Part shown: positions 1-7,798 of the stretch, one piece after another
Layout: each line of letters starts with the position of its first letter
Numbering within the stretch: position 1 is the stretch's first letter
Source of the DNA: Acidobacteriota bacterium
GTDB lineage: Bacteria; Acidobacteriota; UBA890; WLXD01
Direction of reading: 5' to 3'
Assembly: GCA_022571615.1 (NCBI GenBank)
Contig: JACZXM010000016.1
Location: 1-16,376 of the forward strand
DNA length: 16,376 nt
Translations under genes and position numbers: made by a program
The notes under the pieces: model-generated
The model's database searches: none
Seen by the model: only the letters and a program-made list of their open reading frames with translations
Told to the model about the DNA's origin: nothing

Positions 1-1
1 G

Positions 2-1777
2 GTAGTCGCAATCATGGAGGGCGGCGAGCCCACCATCATTACCAACCCCGAGAACACGGTGTTCTCGATCAAACGCTTCATGGGGCGTCGCTTCGACGAG
101 GTGAGCGAGGAGATGCAGATGGTGCCCTATGTCGTCGAGGCAGCCGGCGATGATGTTCGCGTCCTCGCCCGGGGCAAGAAGTACTCCCCGCCCGAGATAT
201 CGGCCATGATCCTGCAGAAGCTCAGGCAGGCTGCCGAGGACTACCTGGGCGAGAAGATCGAGAGCGCCGTGATCACGGTTCCGGCCTACTTCAACGATGC
301 CCAACGTCAGGCCACCAAGGATGCCGGTCGGGTCGCCGGGCTCAAGGTCGAGCGCATCATCAACGAACCCACCGCCGCGGCGTTGGCCTATGGCCTCGAC
401 AAGAAGGCCGACGAGATAATCGTCGTGTACGACTTCGGCGGCGGCACATTCGACGTCTCGATCCTCGAGGTCGGTGAGGGCGTAGTCGAGGTCAAAGCCA
501 CCAGCGGCGACACGCACCTGGGCGGCGACAACTTCGACCAGCGGATCATCGAGTGGATCATCCGGGAGTTCAAGAAGGACCAGGGGATCGATCTGGGCAA
601 CGATCGCATGGCGCTCCAGCGGCTCAAGGAGGCGGCAGAGAAAGCCAAGATCGAGCTCTCCAGCGTGGTCGAGACGGAGATCAATCTGCCGTTCGTCACC
701 GCCGATGCCAGCGGCCCCAAGCACCTGAGCCTGAAGCTCACGCGGGCCAAGTTCGAGACCCTCATCGAGGATCTGCTAGAGCGCGCGGTCGGACCCTGCA
801 AGCAGGCGCTGGCCGATGCCGGGCTCAAGCCAGGTCAGATCGACGAGGTCGTCCTGGTCGGCGGCTCGACGCGGGTGCCTGCCGTGCAGGAGCAGGTCAA
901 GAAGCTCTTCGGCAAGGAGCCCCACAAGGGGGTCAACCCGGACGAGGTCGTGGCCCTCGGCGCCGCGATTCAGGGCGGCGTGCTCGGCGGCGAGGTCAGC
1001 GACATGCTGCTGCTCGATGTCACTCCGCTGTCGCTAGGCATCGAGACGCTGGGTGGCGTCACGACCGTTCTGATCGCGCGCAACACCACCATCCCGACGC
1101 GCAAGAGCGAGACCTTCACCACCGCGTCGGACAACCAGCCGTCGGTCGAGGTTCACGTGCTGCAGGGCGAGCGCGAGCTCGCCAAGGACAACCGAACGCT
1201 GGGACGCTTCCACCTCGAAGGGCTACCGCCCGCTCCACGCGGAGTACCGCAGGTCGAGGTCACCTTCGATATCGATGCCAACGGCATCCTCAACGTGACG
1301 GCCAAGGATCTCGGCACCAACAAGGAGCAGAAGATCACCGTCACCTCCTCGAGCGGCATGTCGGAGTCTGATATCGAGCAGATGGTCGCCGACGCCGAAA
1401 CCCATGCGGCCGAGGACAAAGAGCGCCGGGAGCGAATCGAGGCCCGCAACCAGCTCGACAGCCTGGTCTACCGGACCGACAAGTTGCTGCATGAGAACCG
1501 CGACAAGCTCGATGCCGAGGCGGTCGGCAGGGTCGAGGAAGCCATCAAGGCCGCCAAGGAGAAGCTCGAGACGGACGCCGCGACCGACGAGCTCACGACA
1601 GCCACCGAACAGCTGCAGGCAGCATCGCACAAGATTGCCGAGGCCATGTACCAACAGGCCAGCACGTCGTCCGGAGACAACGGCGACGCGGCATCGTCCT
1701 CGGGAGACGAGGGCGAGATCATCGAGGCGGAGGTCGTGGAGGCAGAGGTCGTCGAGGACGAAGGCGGGGCACCCTGA
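2..1777 (+). CDS. dnaK: Chaperone protein DnaK (Hsp70), 5' end outside window, internal N-terminal gap
   Basis: ATP-driven cytosolic Hsp70 chaperone that works with DnaJ and GrpE. The frame is open from base 2, so about 14 N-terminal residues (containing the first phosphate loop) lie off the window. Visible landmarks are the [10 protein letters not shown] segment (with the catalytic Lys), [74 protein letters not shown], the linker [13 protein letters not shown], the substrate-binding domain and an acidic tail with a repeated [12 protein letters not shown]. Oddity: the sequence runs from MEGGEPTII straight into [12 protein letters not shown]. coli DnaK has about 32 more residues here (roughly 28-59, including the conserved R-T-T-P-S). 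Everything else aligns at normal length. It is the first visible gene of the operon with the J-protein and HspR. Identity is certain; whether the gap is real is not. Confidence 0.97.
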   Translation, partial: VVAIMEGGEPTIITNPENTVFSIKRFMGRRFDEVSEEMQMVPYVVEAAGDDVRVLARGKKYSPPEISAMILQKLRQAAEDYLGEKIESAVITVPAYFNDAQRQATKDAGRVAGLKVERIINEPTAAALAYGLDKKADEIIVVYDFGGGTFDVSILEVGEGVVEVKATSGDTHLGGDNFDQRIIEWIIREFKKDQGIDLGNDRMALQRLKEAAEKAKIELSSVVETEINLPFVTADASGPKHLSLKLTRAKFETLIEDLLERAVGPCKQALADAGLKPGQIDEVVLVGGSTRVPAVQEQVKKLFGKEPHKGVNPDEVVALGAAIQGGVLGGEVSDMLLLDVTPLSLGIETLGGVTTVLIARNTTIPTRKSETFTTASDNQPSVEVHVLQGERELAKDNRTLGRFHLEGLPPAPRGVPQVEVTFDIDANGILNVTAKDLGTNKEQKITVTSSSGMSESDIEQMVADAETHAAEDKERRERIEARNQLDSLVYRTDKLLHENRDKLDAEAVGRVEEAIKAAKEKLETDAATDELTTATEQLQAASHKIAEAMYQQASTSSGDNGDAASSSGDEGEIIEAEVVEAEVVEDEGGAP

Positions 1778-1790
1778 CTCGGCGGCGCGG

Positions 1791-1816
1791 GCCGGAGCTC
1801 GACGCAGGGCTCCGGC
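1791..1816 (+). other. Intercistronic hairpin between dnaK and the second dnaJ
   Basis: Perfect 8-bp inverted repeat: GCCGGAGC at 1791-1798 and GCTCCGGC at 1809-1816, with a 10-nt loop, in the 63-bp gap after dnaK. No T-run follows, so it is not a standard intrinsic terminator. It may act as an RNA stabiliser or partial terminator that keeps dnaK transcript above the downstream genes; that role is inference. Confidence 0.4.
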
Positions 1817-1840
1817 TCACCCGAACCTGTGTGAACGATC

Positions 1841-2932
1841 ATGCTTGCCCGTGACCACTACGCGACCCTGGGAATAGCGCCGAGCGCCGATGAAGAACAG
1901 ATCGAGCAGGCGTACCGTCACCTGAGCCGCCGCTATCACCCCGACATCAATCCGGGTGACGCACACGCGGTGGTGGTCTTCGAACGCATCGAGGATGCCT
2001 ATCAGGTACTGTCGGACCCCGAGCGCCGGGACCGCTACGACCGCGAGGGGTCGCTCAGTGAGAGGCTCGATGGCGATGCCGGCGACCTGAGCGTGCGGGT
2101 GCTACCGGAGAGCGAGGGCGGCTCGTACGTCGAACTGTTCCGCCAGCTCAGAGGTCAGGCCGCCCGCGGAGCACCGGTGCCCGGGGATGACATCCATGCC
2201 ACGGCCAGCATTCCGCTGCGATTGGCCGCGCGCGGTAAACGCGCCACGGTCGAGGTTCGCCGGCGCGAAGATTGTCATCAATGCGGCGGGCGCGGTCGTG
2301 TGCAGCTGCAGCGCAACCGCCCGTGCGAGCGATGCAACGGGGTCGGCAGGGAGACCTTCGTCAAGGGTGCCCTGTCGGTAGCTTGCGCATGCTCGGATTG
2401 CGACGGGGCAGGAATACGCTCTGGCGTTGCCTGCCCCGACTGCAATGGCACCGGACTGCGCCTGCAGCCCACGACCGTGCTGGTGCGGATTCCGCCCGGA
2501 GTCCAGGACGGGCAGGCGGTCCGGGTTGCCGCTGCGGGCCATGCCGGGCAGCGGGGAGGCGAGCGTGGAGATCTCGTCGTTCGCTGCCAGGTAGAGCGGG
2601 TCGAAGGCTTCGAGCGCGAGGGCCCGCACCTGCGCGTACAGCGCGCGATCTCCGTCGGCGAGGCGCTTCTGGGAGCCAAGCTCGAGATCCCCACGCTCGA
2701 GGGTGGGCGGGGGACGTTGCGCATCCCTCCTACAACCCAGACGGGGAGAACTTTTCGGCTTCGAGGGCAAGGCCTGGAGCTGTCGGATGGGCGTCGAGGC
2801 GATATGCTGGTGCAGGTTGCGATCCACATCCCGGAAACGATCGACGAAGATTCCAAGCAGCTGATCCGGGAGTTCACCGCTCGCAACCCCTACCCTTGTA
2901 CCCGTACGCGAACCAGCGGTTCCAAGTCATGA
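1841..2932 (+). CDS. DnaJ-family co-chaperone (zinc-finger type, lacking Gly/Phe linker)
   Basis: Second J-protein of the locus, 363 residues, presumably stimulating the ATPase of the DnaK encoded just upstream. The J domain spans residues 4-68, with HPD at 33-35. Four CxxCxGxG-type zinc motifs lie at C145/C148, C162/C165, C184/C187 and C198/C201, the same residue numbers as in the other DnaJ of this window. The C-terminal substrate-binding beta domains follow (VRIPPGVQDGQAVRV, LEIPTLEGG, RLRGQGLE). The usual Gly/Phe-rich linker after the J domain is absent: residues 70-115 are acidic and mixed. The extreme C-terminus (after about 350) is Arg/Thr/Ser-rich and degenerate. No strong ribosome site precedes the ATG; this start fits the family's usual opening. 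Its stop overlaps the start of hspR (ATGA). It could be named CbpA or DnaJ2; full zinc motifs favour DnaJ. Confidence 0.93.
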   Translation: MLARDHYATLGIAPSADEEQIEQAYRHLSRRYHPDINPGDAHAVVVFERIEDAYQVLSDPERRDRYDREGSLSERLDGDAGDLSVRVLPESEGGSYVELFRQLRGQAARGAPVPGDDIHATASIPLRLAARGKRATVEVRRREDCHQCGGRGRVQLQRNRPCERCNGVGRETFVKGALSVACACSDCDGAGIRSGVACPDCNGTGLRLQPTTVLVRIPPGVQDGQAVRVAAAGHAGQRGGERGDLVVRCQVERVEGFEREGPHLRVQRAISVGEALLGAKLEIPTLEGGRGTLRIPPTTQTGRTFRLRGQGLELSDGRRGDMLVQVAIHIPETIDEDSKQLIREFTARNPYPCTRTRTSGSKS

Positions 2933-3360
2933 CTCCAGAGGGCCGGCGGAAGAAGGGCACGTACATGATCAGCGCGGTGGCCGAACTGTACGCGATCCAC
3001 CCTCAGACCCTGCGTTTGTACGAGCGCGAGGGTTTGCTCCAGCCCACGCGCTCGAGCGGCAACACCCGCCTGTACGATGAGAGCGACCTGCAACGGCTGG
3101 AGGTGATCCTGTCGCTGACGCGCGACCTGGGTGTCAACCTTGCCGGAGTCGAGGTCATCCTCAACATGCGCCGCAACATGGAGCGGCTGCAGGGCGAGGT
3201 GGCGGAGCTCGTGTGCTTCGTACGCGACGAGCTACTGGACGGGCAGAACCAGCTCCAGCAGCGCTTCGAGCGAGCTCTGGTGCGCGTCGAACGAGGCGGC
3301 GCGCTGGTCGCGCTGGTGACACGGTCGCGCTCCTCCACCGACGCAGCGAGCGAGGAGTAA
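2929..3360 (+). CDS. hspR: HspR-like MerR-family heat-shock repressor
   Basis: 143-residue MerR-family DNA-binding protein. The winged helix (about residues 11-80) reads YMISAVAELYAIHPQTLRLYEREGL, then RSSGNTRLYDESDLQRL and GVNLAGVEVIL. The HPQTLR and GVNLAGVE segments are characteristic of HspR, the repressor of dnaK operons in actinobacteria, which binds HAIR sites and uses DnaK as co-repressor. A coiled-coil-like stretch follows (80-122, ERLQGEVAEL to QQRFERALVRVE), then a Ser-rich tail. The start is chosen because its ATG overlaps the preceding stop (ATGA), and it gives a length typical of HspR. Its place in the dnaK operon supports autoregulation. No HAIR-like repeat was found inside the window; it would be expected upstream of dnaK, outside the window. 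Confidence 0.88.
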   Translation: MTPEGRRKKGTYMISAVAELYAIHPQTLRLYEREGLLQPTRSSGNTRLYDESDLQRLEVILSLTRDLGVNLAGVEVILNMRRNMERLQGEVAELVCFVRDELLDGQNQLQQRFERALVRVERGGALVALVTRSRSSTDAASEE

Positions 3361-4098
3361 ATGCAGGAGATCGGGGTGGGAATCTGCCAGCGCTGCGGTG
3401 GAACCGGGTGGGCGCCGCCACCGGAGGAGCCGCACGGCCCCGTACAGCGTTGTGAGTGCTTTCGCGCCGAGCGCCAGCAACGATTGCTCTCGCACGCCGG
3501 GATCCCGCGCCGTTACGAGCACTGCGCGCTGGGCAATTTCGAGACCGAGTTCTCCAGCGCACACCCTACGCTGCACGGCGCACGCCTCAAGTGCGAGCGC
3601 TACGTGGAGCGATTCCGCGACCGGGAACACGGGCTCCTGTTGTTCGGACCGATCGGCGTCGGCAAGACCCACCTGGCGGTCGCGGTGCTGCGGGCGTTGA
3701 TCGAGCGCTACGGGGTACGGGCCCATTTCGCCGACTTCCGCGATCTGCTGCGTAGCATCCAGGACTCATACAACTCTGTTTCGGAGACCTCGGAGCTGCA
3801 GGTTCTACGGCCTCTGCTGGAAGCTGAGGTCCTGCTGCTGGACGAGCTCGGCGCCCGGCGGCCGACGGCATGGGTACTGGACACCGTCACGCACATCCTT
3901 AACGATCGCTACAACCGCGCCCAGGTGACCTTGATCACCACCAACTACGGCGACGCGGCGGGGAACGAGCGCGTAACGCTCCAGGAGCGCGTCGGCAAAC
4001 GGCTACGCAGCCGTTTGTATGAGATGTGCGACCCGGTGGAGGTGCTCGGCGACGACTTCCGCCAGGAAATCAAGAGCGCCGCCTTTCAGGCTTACTAG
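3361..4098 (+). CDS. DnaC/IstB-like AAA+ ATPase with N-terminal cysteine motif
   Basis: 245-residue ATP-binding protein of the DnaC/DnaI/IstB group. The AAA+ core shows Walker A GPIGVGKT at 96-103, Walker B VLLLDE at 157-162, sensor-1 TTN at 193-195, and an arginine-finger-like GKRLRSRLYEM at 212-222. The N-terminus carries C9-x2-C12-GGTGW and C31-x-C33, a likely zinc site resembling one DnaJ zinc repeat. Known relatives load replicative helicase (DnaC, DnaI) or assist transposition (IstB). There is no transposase here, so a helicase-loader-like or remodelling role is more likely, but the partner is unknown. ATG follows the hspR stop directly (TAAATG), with GAGGAG as ribosome site inside the end of hspR, indicating translational coupling. 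It is the last gene of the operon, converging on rsmE. Confidence 0.85.
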   Translation: MQEIGVGICQRCGGTGWAPPPEEPHGPVQRCECFRAERQQRLLSHAGIPRRYEHCALGNFETEFSSAHPTLHGARLKCERYVERFRDREHGLLLFGPIGVGKTHLAVAVLRALIERYGVRAHFADFRDLLRSIQDSYNSVSETSELQVLRPLLEAEVLLLDELGARRPTAWVLDTVTHILNDRYNRAQVTLITTNYGDAAGNERVTLQERVGKRLRSRLYEMCDPVEVLGDDFRQEIKSAAFQAY

Positions 4099-4104
4099 CG
4101 CTAG
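4095..4104. repeat. 10-bp palindrome holding both convergent stop codons
   Basis: CTAGCGCTAG is a perfect palindrome. It contains the TAG stop of the DnaC-like gene (4096-4098) and, on the other strand, the TAG stop of rsmE (4101-4103). The two genes end 2 bp apart, and no terminator hairpin fits between them. Confidence 0.6.
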
Positions 4105-4880
4105 CAGCCCGTGGCCGGCGTTGGCGGCGATGCCGCCAGATCTCCCCACTCGTACTGCAGCACCGAGATTGCCACCACCGCGGCGCTGTCGGCTCGCAGG
4201 ATCCGTGGTCCCAAGGCCACCGGCGCGGCCTGCCGGCGAACGGCTTGGCGTTGCTCGGCATCGGACCAGCCTCCCTCGGGACCGACGGCCACGGTGACCG
4301 CCCCCGCCGATGCCCCGCGGAGCACCTGGTGGAGCGCCTGATCCGCCGACGCGCATAGCAGCAGCATCGGCCTGGGCATCGCATCCCAGTCCAGATCGCC
4401 CCACCTAACCGGCGACTCGACCCGCGGGACGGTGGACCGTCCCGACTGCGAGGCGGCCGCAGTGGCGATGCGGCGCCACCGGCTCGCCCGCCGCTCGATC
4501 ACCGCGATCCCGCCCCCGGGCAGCTGGCTGTGCTCGGTGATCACCGGCACCACGCGGTGCACGCCGAGCTCCGTCACTTGCCGAACGATCGCATCCATAC
4601 GCGGCAGCTTCACCGGAATCGCCTGCACCAGCACGATCCGCAGCGCCGACTCCGTTGTCGGTTCCAAGCGGCGCAACGCGATGGCATGCCCGCCCTCGTC
4701 GGCCAGCTCGCCGAGCTCGGCCTCCACCTCTCGGCCGCTGCCGTCGAACAGCCGCACCCGATCGCCCGCACGCAGACGCATGACCCGCATGTGGTGCACC
4801 GTCTGCGCGCTCAGAGCGATCTCGTTGCAGCGTAGGGCGTCGGGGTCGACGTGGAACCGTCCCTGCCGCTGCTCCGCCAC
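4101..4880 (-). CDS. rsmE: 16S rRNA (uracil-1498-N3)-methyltransferase RsmE
   Basis: Methylates N3 of U1498 in 16S rRNA of the 30S subunit using S-adenosylmethionine. The 259-residue length is slightly above the usual ~245. An N-terminal PUA-like part (HHMRVMRLRAGDRVRLFDGSGRE, residues 29-51) precedes a SPOUT methyltransferase domain. This contains IPVKLPRMDAIVRQVTELGV (88-107), AAASQSGRSTVPRV, the knot-forming GPEGGWSDAE (200-209) and LGPRILRADSA (223-233). The last motif usually reads LRAETA, so D231-S232 are conservative changes. Start is GTG, 6 bp after the dnaJ stop, so it is the last gene of the hrcA-grpE-dnaJ operon. An rsmE gene next to dnaJ is a common arrangement in bacteria. The C-terminal tail (SPPTPATGC) looks nonessential. 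Confidence 0.95.
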   Translation of the reverse strand: MAEQRQGRFHVDPDALRCNEIALSAQTVHHMRVMRLRAGDRVRLFDGSGREVEAELGELADEGGHAIALRRLEPTTESALRIVLVQAIPVKLPRMDAIVRQVTELGVHRVVPVITEHSQLPGGGIAVIERRASRWRRIATAAASQSGRSTVPRVESPVRWGDLDWDAMPRPMLLLCASADQALHQVLRGASAGAVTVAVGPEGGWSDAEQRQAVRRQAAPVALGPRILRADSAAVVAISVLQYEWGDLAASPPTPATGC

Positions 4881-4886
4881 GGGCTG

Positions 4887-6002
4887 CTAACCGAACACGC
4901 TGCGCAACCGGTCCCACCAGGAAGTCGAGTCCTCGAGCTCCTCGGGGGTCGGGAGCAGCTCCTCGAGCTCTTCGAGCAGCTCGCGCTCGCGGCGACCGAC
5001 TGCGCGCGGGGTCACCACCTGCAAGGTGACCTTCAAGTCGCCACGTCGGTTGCCGTTAACCGATGGCATTCCGCGGCCGCGGATCGAGAGCACGTCCCCC
5101 GATTGGACTCCTGCCGGTACCTGCAGGCTCGCCGCTTCGCCATCGAGCGTCGGAACCTCGATCTGTCCTCCCAGAACCAGCCGCGGGAACGACACCGGAA
5201 CCCGCGTGTACAGGTCCCCTCCACGGCGCACGAATCGAGGATGGTCCCGGACCTCGATCTGCACCGCGAGATCGCCTGGCGGCCCGCCGCGCACACCGCT
5301 CTCGCCCTCTCCCCGCAGCAGCAGCCGCATTCCTGTGTCTACCCCTGCCGGAACCTTGACCTTGAGCGTCGTGGTCTCCGCCGCACGGCCCGCGCCGCGG
5401 CAGCGATCACAGGGGTCGGTGATCACCTGCCCGTAGCCGCCGCACCGGTGACAGGTGCGAGCGATGGTCAAGAATCCATGCCGCTGCTGCACCTGCCCCT
5501 GTCCACCGCAAACCTCGCAAACGGAGGCGCCGGAGCCGCTGGCCGAGCCGCCGCCATCGCATGCTTCACAGGTCCGCTTGCGTCGAACGCGGATCTCGGC
5601 CTCGACGCCGCTGATCGCCTGCTCGAGGTCGAGCTGCAGCTGATACTGCAGACTGGCGCCGCGCGCCGGTCCCTGACGCCGTGAACGCCCGAATCCCATA
5701 TCGAAGCCGAACATGCCGCCGAGAATATCGGCAAAATCGGCGAAGACGTCGGCTTGGAAATCGGGAGTCGCCGCACCCCGCACGCCCTCCTGGCCGAAGC
5801 GGTCGTATCGGCTCCGCCGATCCACATCGCCGAGCACCGAGTACGCTTCTGCGGCTTGTTTGAATCGCTCCTCGGCTTCCGCATCGCCGGGATTGCGATC
5901 GGGGTGATCGCGAAGCGCCGCCTTACGATACGCCTTCTTGATCTCATCCTTGGTTGCCTCGCGGGCAACCCCGAGGATGTCGTAATAGTCGCGGGAGGGC
6001 AT
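4887..6002 (-). CDS. dnaJ: Chaperone protein DnaJ (Hsp40)
   Basis: Complete type I Hsp40 of 371 residues that delivers substrates to DnaK and triggers its ATP hydrolysis. J domain 4-70 with HPD at 33-35. A short Gly/Phe region follows at 94-105 (LGGMFGFDMGFG). The zinc domain has four repeats: CEACDGGG (C145/C148), CEVCGGQG (C162/C165), CHRCGGYG (C184/C187) and CDRCRGAG (C198/C201). The C-terminal beta domains include VPAGVDTGMRLLLRGEGE and IEVPTLDGE. The helical end is Glu/Leu-rich (RERELLEELEELLPTPEELE). The ATG directly follows the grpE stop (TAGATG), with weak GAG-type ribosome signals in the grpE end, consistent with coupling. It is the main DnaJ of the locus, under the HrcA/CIRCE promoter. 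Confidence 0.98.
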   Translation of the reverse strand: MPSRDYYDILGVAREATKDEIKKAYRKAALRDHPDRNPGDAEAEERFKQAAEAYSVLGDVDRRSRYDRFGQEGVRGAATPDFQADVFADFADILGGMFGFDMGFGRSRRQGPARGASLQYQLQLDLEQAISGVEAEIRVRRKRTCEACDGGGSASGSGASVCEVCGGQGQVQQRHGFLTIARTCHRCGGYGQVITDPCDRCRGAGRAAETTTLKVKVPAGVDTGMRLLLRGEGESGVRGGPPGDLAVQIEVRDHPRFVRRGGDLYTRVPVSFPRLVLGGQIEVPTLDGEAASLQVPAGVQSGDVLSIRGRGMPSVNGNRRGDLKVTLQVVTPRAVGRRERELLEELEELLPTPEELEDSTSWWDRLRSVFG

Positions 6003-6575
6003 CTACTCGTCGGCCTGTTCGGGCGCTTCGTCACCCGTGGATACCGAAACTACCGCCGCGCGCAACAACCGGGTGCCGAATCGATACCCCGGCTGGTAGA
6101 CCTGCACGATGTGCCCTGCCGGCGTCTCCTCGCTGGCGACCTGATCGAGCGCCTCGTGCAGGTGCGGATCAAACGTCTCCCCTGCGGGGTCGAGCTTTTC
6201 GACACCGATGCGCTCGAGCGCCTCGTGCAGAGAATGCAAAATCAGCTCCACGCCCTCGCGGTAAGCGTCCAGATTGTCGGTGCCGGCCCCGATCGCGCGA
6301 TCCAGGTTATCGATCACCGGTAACAGTTGGCGCACGACCTCGGCGCGAGCCGCATCGACCCGGTCGGCCCGTTCGCGCTCGCTCCGACGACGAAAGTTGA
6401 TCAGCTCGGCCTGCCGCCGCAGTAACTGGTCCTTGAGGTCGACGACCTCCTGCCGCAGCTCCTCGACCTCGCCGGGAACAATGGTCTCCGTCTCCTCTTC
6501 ATCGGTCGACTGTGCCTCGATCTCGGCTTCCGCAGCCCACTTCTGCTCGAGGCTCGTCGGCTCGTTGTCGCTCAT
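6003..6575 (-). CDS. grpE: GrpE, nucleotide exchange factor of DnaK
   Basis: 190-residue co-chaperone that releases ADP from DnaK. The acidic N-terminus (1-35) leads into a long coiled coil (about 36-80: VEELRQEVVDLKDQLLRRQAELINFRRR). Family motifs follow: LLPVIDNLDRA (85-94), EGVELILHSLHEALERIGVE (107-126), FDPHLHEA (135-142) and the beta-domain GYRFGTRLLRAAVVSV (163-178). The Glu/Asp-rich C-terminus is typical. A GAGG-containing sequence about 9 bases before the ATG supports this start. It sits 33 bp after hrcA and abuts dnaJ, so it is co-transcribed with them. The partner gene dnaK lies in a separate operon about 4 kb away, converging on this one. Confidence 0.97.
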   Translation of the reverse strand: MSDNEPTSLEQKWAAEAEIEAQSTDEEETETIVPGEVEELRQEVVDLKDQLLRRQAELINFRRRSERERADRVDAARAEVVRQLLPVIDNLDRAIGAGTDNLDAYREGVELILHSLHEALERIGVEKLDPAGETFDPHLHEALDQVASEETPAGHIVQVYQPGYRFGTRLLRAAVVSVSTGDEAPEQADE

Positions 6576-6608
6576 CTTCTCAACCTCTTGCGATGGCGCT
6601 TAGCCGGA

Positions 6609-7655
6609 TCAGATCCCGAGCTCGGTTATGAGGGCCGACGTCGCTACCGCCACCGCCTCCACCACCGCGATTGCGCGGGCGTACGGAAGACGCGTCGGGC
6701 CGAGCACGGCGACGGAGCCGAGAACCTGCCCGCCGGAGCCATAGGTTGCCATGATCAACGAGCAGCCACCCAGGGCGGCCGGCAGCGGCTCGCTACCGAT
6801 CAGCACCCGCGTCCTGTCGCCGTCGGCTTCCTGGCTGAGCGCCGGCACCAGCTCGGCGGGTTGCTCGATGATCTCCAGCACGGCTAGCAGGTCCTCCCTC
6901 GCCTCAAACTCCGGGCGTGTCACCAGGCTCGTCGTTCCTTCGATCATGACCTCGGTCTCATCCAGGTCGCCGCCCAGCGAGCTGGCCCCGAGCGAGATCG
7001 CTTGCTGTTCGATTCCGGCGAGCCGCAGGCTGGCTTCGGTCAGCAGCTCCGCCACCCGGCGGGCCACCTGGCGCAGGCTGCGACCGGCGAACCGCCGCAC
7101 CAGATAGTGAGCGGCGCGATCGAGCTGCTCCTGGCTCATCGGCTCGCGCAAGGTCACCACCCGATTCTTCACCTGGCCGCTACGAGCGACGACAATCGCC
7201 AAGACACGACCGCCCTCGAGCGGGACGAAGTCGATGTGCTGGAATACGGTATCGGCCAGGGGTGGCGCCGATACCACCCCAACCAGCTCCGAGAGCTCCG
7301 CCAGCAGCTTGCAAGCGCGCCGCAGCAGCTCCTGTATCTCGGCCGGCTCCTCCTGCAGCAGACTACGCAGGGGTTGCGGGTCGACGCTGGCGTAGCTGCC
7401 CTGGGCGAACAGGCTCTCGACGTATCGGCGGTAACCGCGTCGGGTGGGCTTGCGGCCGGCGGACGTATGCGGCTGCTCGAGGTATCCGAGGTGCTCGAGC
7501 TCGGCCATCACATTGCGCACGGTCGCCGAGCTGACCCGTTCCGGCAACAGTCGGGCGACCCTGGTCGACCCCACCGGGTCACCGGTGAGGATGAAGCGCT
7601 CGACGACGGCATCCAGAACTGCGGCGCCGCGGCCGGCGATGGGCGTTCGTTGCAT
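6609..7655 (-). CDS. hrcA: Heat-inducible transcription repressor HrcA
   Basis: 348-residue repressor that binds CIRCE and controls class I heat-shock genes; in the known family it needs GroEL to stay active. The N-terminal winged helix (1-80) contains SSATVRNVMAELEHLGYLEQ and PHTSAGRKPTRRGYRRYVES, the strongest HrcA signatures. The rest is the GAF-like and dimerisation part, with VLIGSEPLPAALGGCSLIMATYGSGGQVLGSVAVLGPTR (positions roughly 286-325) before a helical end. The ATG at 7653-7655 gives the family's usual start; the ribosome site is weak (AGG about 8 bases upstream). It is first in the operon, with a perfect CIRCE ~55 bp upstream of the start, so it represses itself, grpE and dnaJ. 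Confidence 0.97.
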   Translation of the reverse strand: MQRTPIAGRGAAVLDAVVERFILTGDPVGSTRVARLLPERVSSATVRNVMAELEHLGYLEQPHTSAGRKPTRRGYRRYVESLFAQGSYASVDPQPLRSLLQEEPAEIQELLRRACKLLAELSELVGVVSAPPLADTVFQHIDFVPLEGGRVLAIVVARSGQVKNRVVTLREPMSQEQLDRAAHYLVRRFAGRSLRQVARRVAELLTEASLRLAGIEQQAISLGASSLGGDLDETEVMIEGTTSLVTRPEFEAREDLLAVLEIIEQPAELVPALSQEADGDRTRVLIGSEPLPAALGGCSLIMATYGSGGQVLGSVAVLGPTRLPYARAIAVVEAVAVATSALITELGI

Positions 7656-7710
7656 GAGGATACCTGGTTTCGTAAGCGAGCAGGCCCGCGGTGACCACCA
7701 TGGGCAGCGA

Positions 7711-7737
7711 TTAGCACTCTCCCCCGCGGAGTGCTAA
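7711..7737 (-). promoter_or_regulatory. CIRCE operator (HrcA binding site)
   Basis: Perfect inverted repeat TTAGCACTC-N9-GAGTGCTAA, identical to the consensus. It begins close to the predicted transcription start of hrcA and precedes the hrcA start by about 55 bp. This placement is the standard one for HrcA repression of the hrcA-grpE-dnaJ operon. No second CIRCE was found in the window. Confidence 0.97.
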
Positions 7738-7742
7738 GCCCA

Positions 7743-7771
7743 ATGAAACAATTCTGCCTCGCGGGTGTCAA
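7743..7771 (-). promoter_or_regulatory. Promoter of the hrcA-grpE-dnaJ-rsmE operon
   Basis: On the minus strand there is a perfect -35 TTGACA (7766-7771), a 17-bp spacer and a weak -10 TTTCAT (7743-7748). Transcription would start next to, or within, the adjacent CIRCE. The CTTGACA start and the CATT-containing -10 also resemble a heat-shock sigma-32 promoter, so dual recognition is possible. Confidence 0.6.
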
Positions 7772-7798
7772 GACGAATCTCGGCTGGAGCGAACTCCG

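Noticed and set aside
388..828. Long open frame on the opposite strand of dnaK
   Set aside because: Mirror frame of a GC-rich gene; composition rich in Ser/Arg/Pro and no family motif.
4101..4116. Near-identical 16-mer at two gene ends (CTAGCAGCCCGTGGCC at 4101-4116 and CTAGCAGGCCGTGGCC at 10290-10305)
   Set aside because: In GC-rich DNA of this length a 15/16 match can arise by chance. At 4101 it overlaps the rsmE coding end and at 10290 it forms part of the hairpin; there is no third convincing copy.
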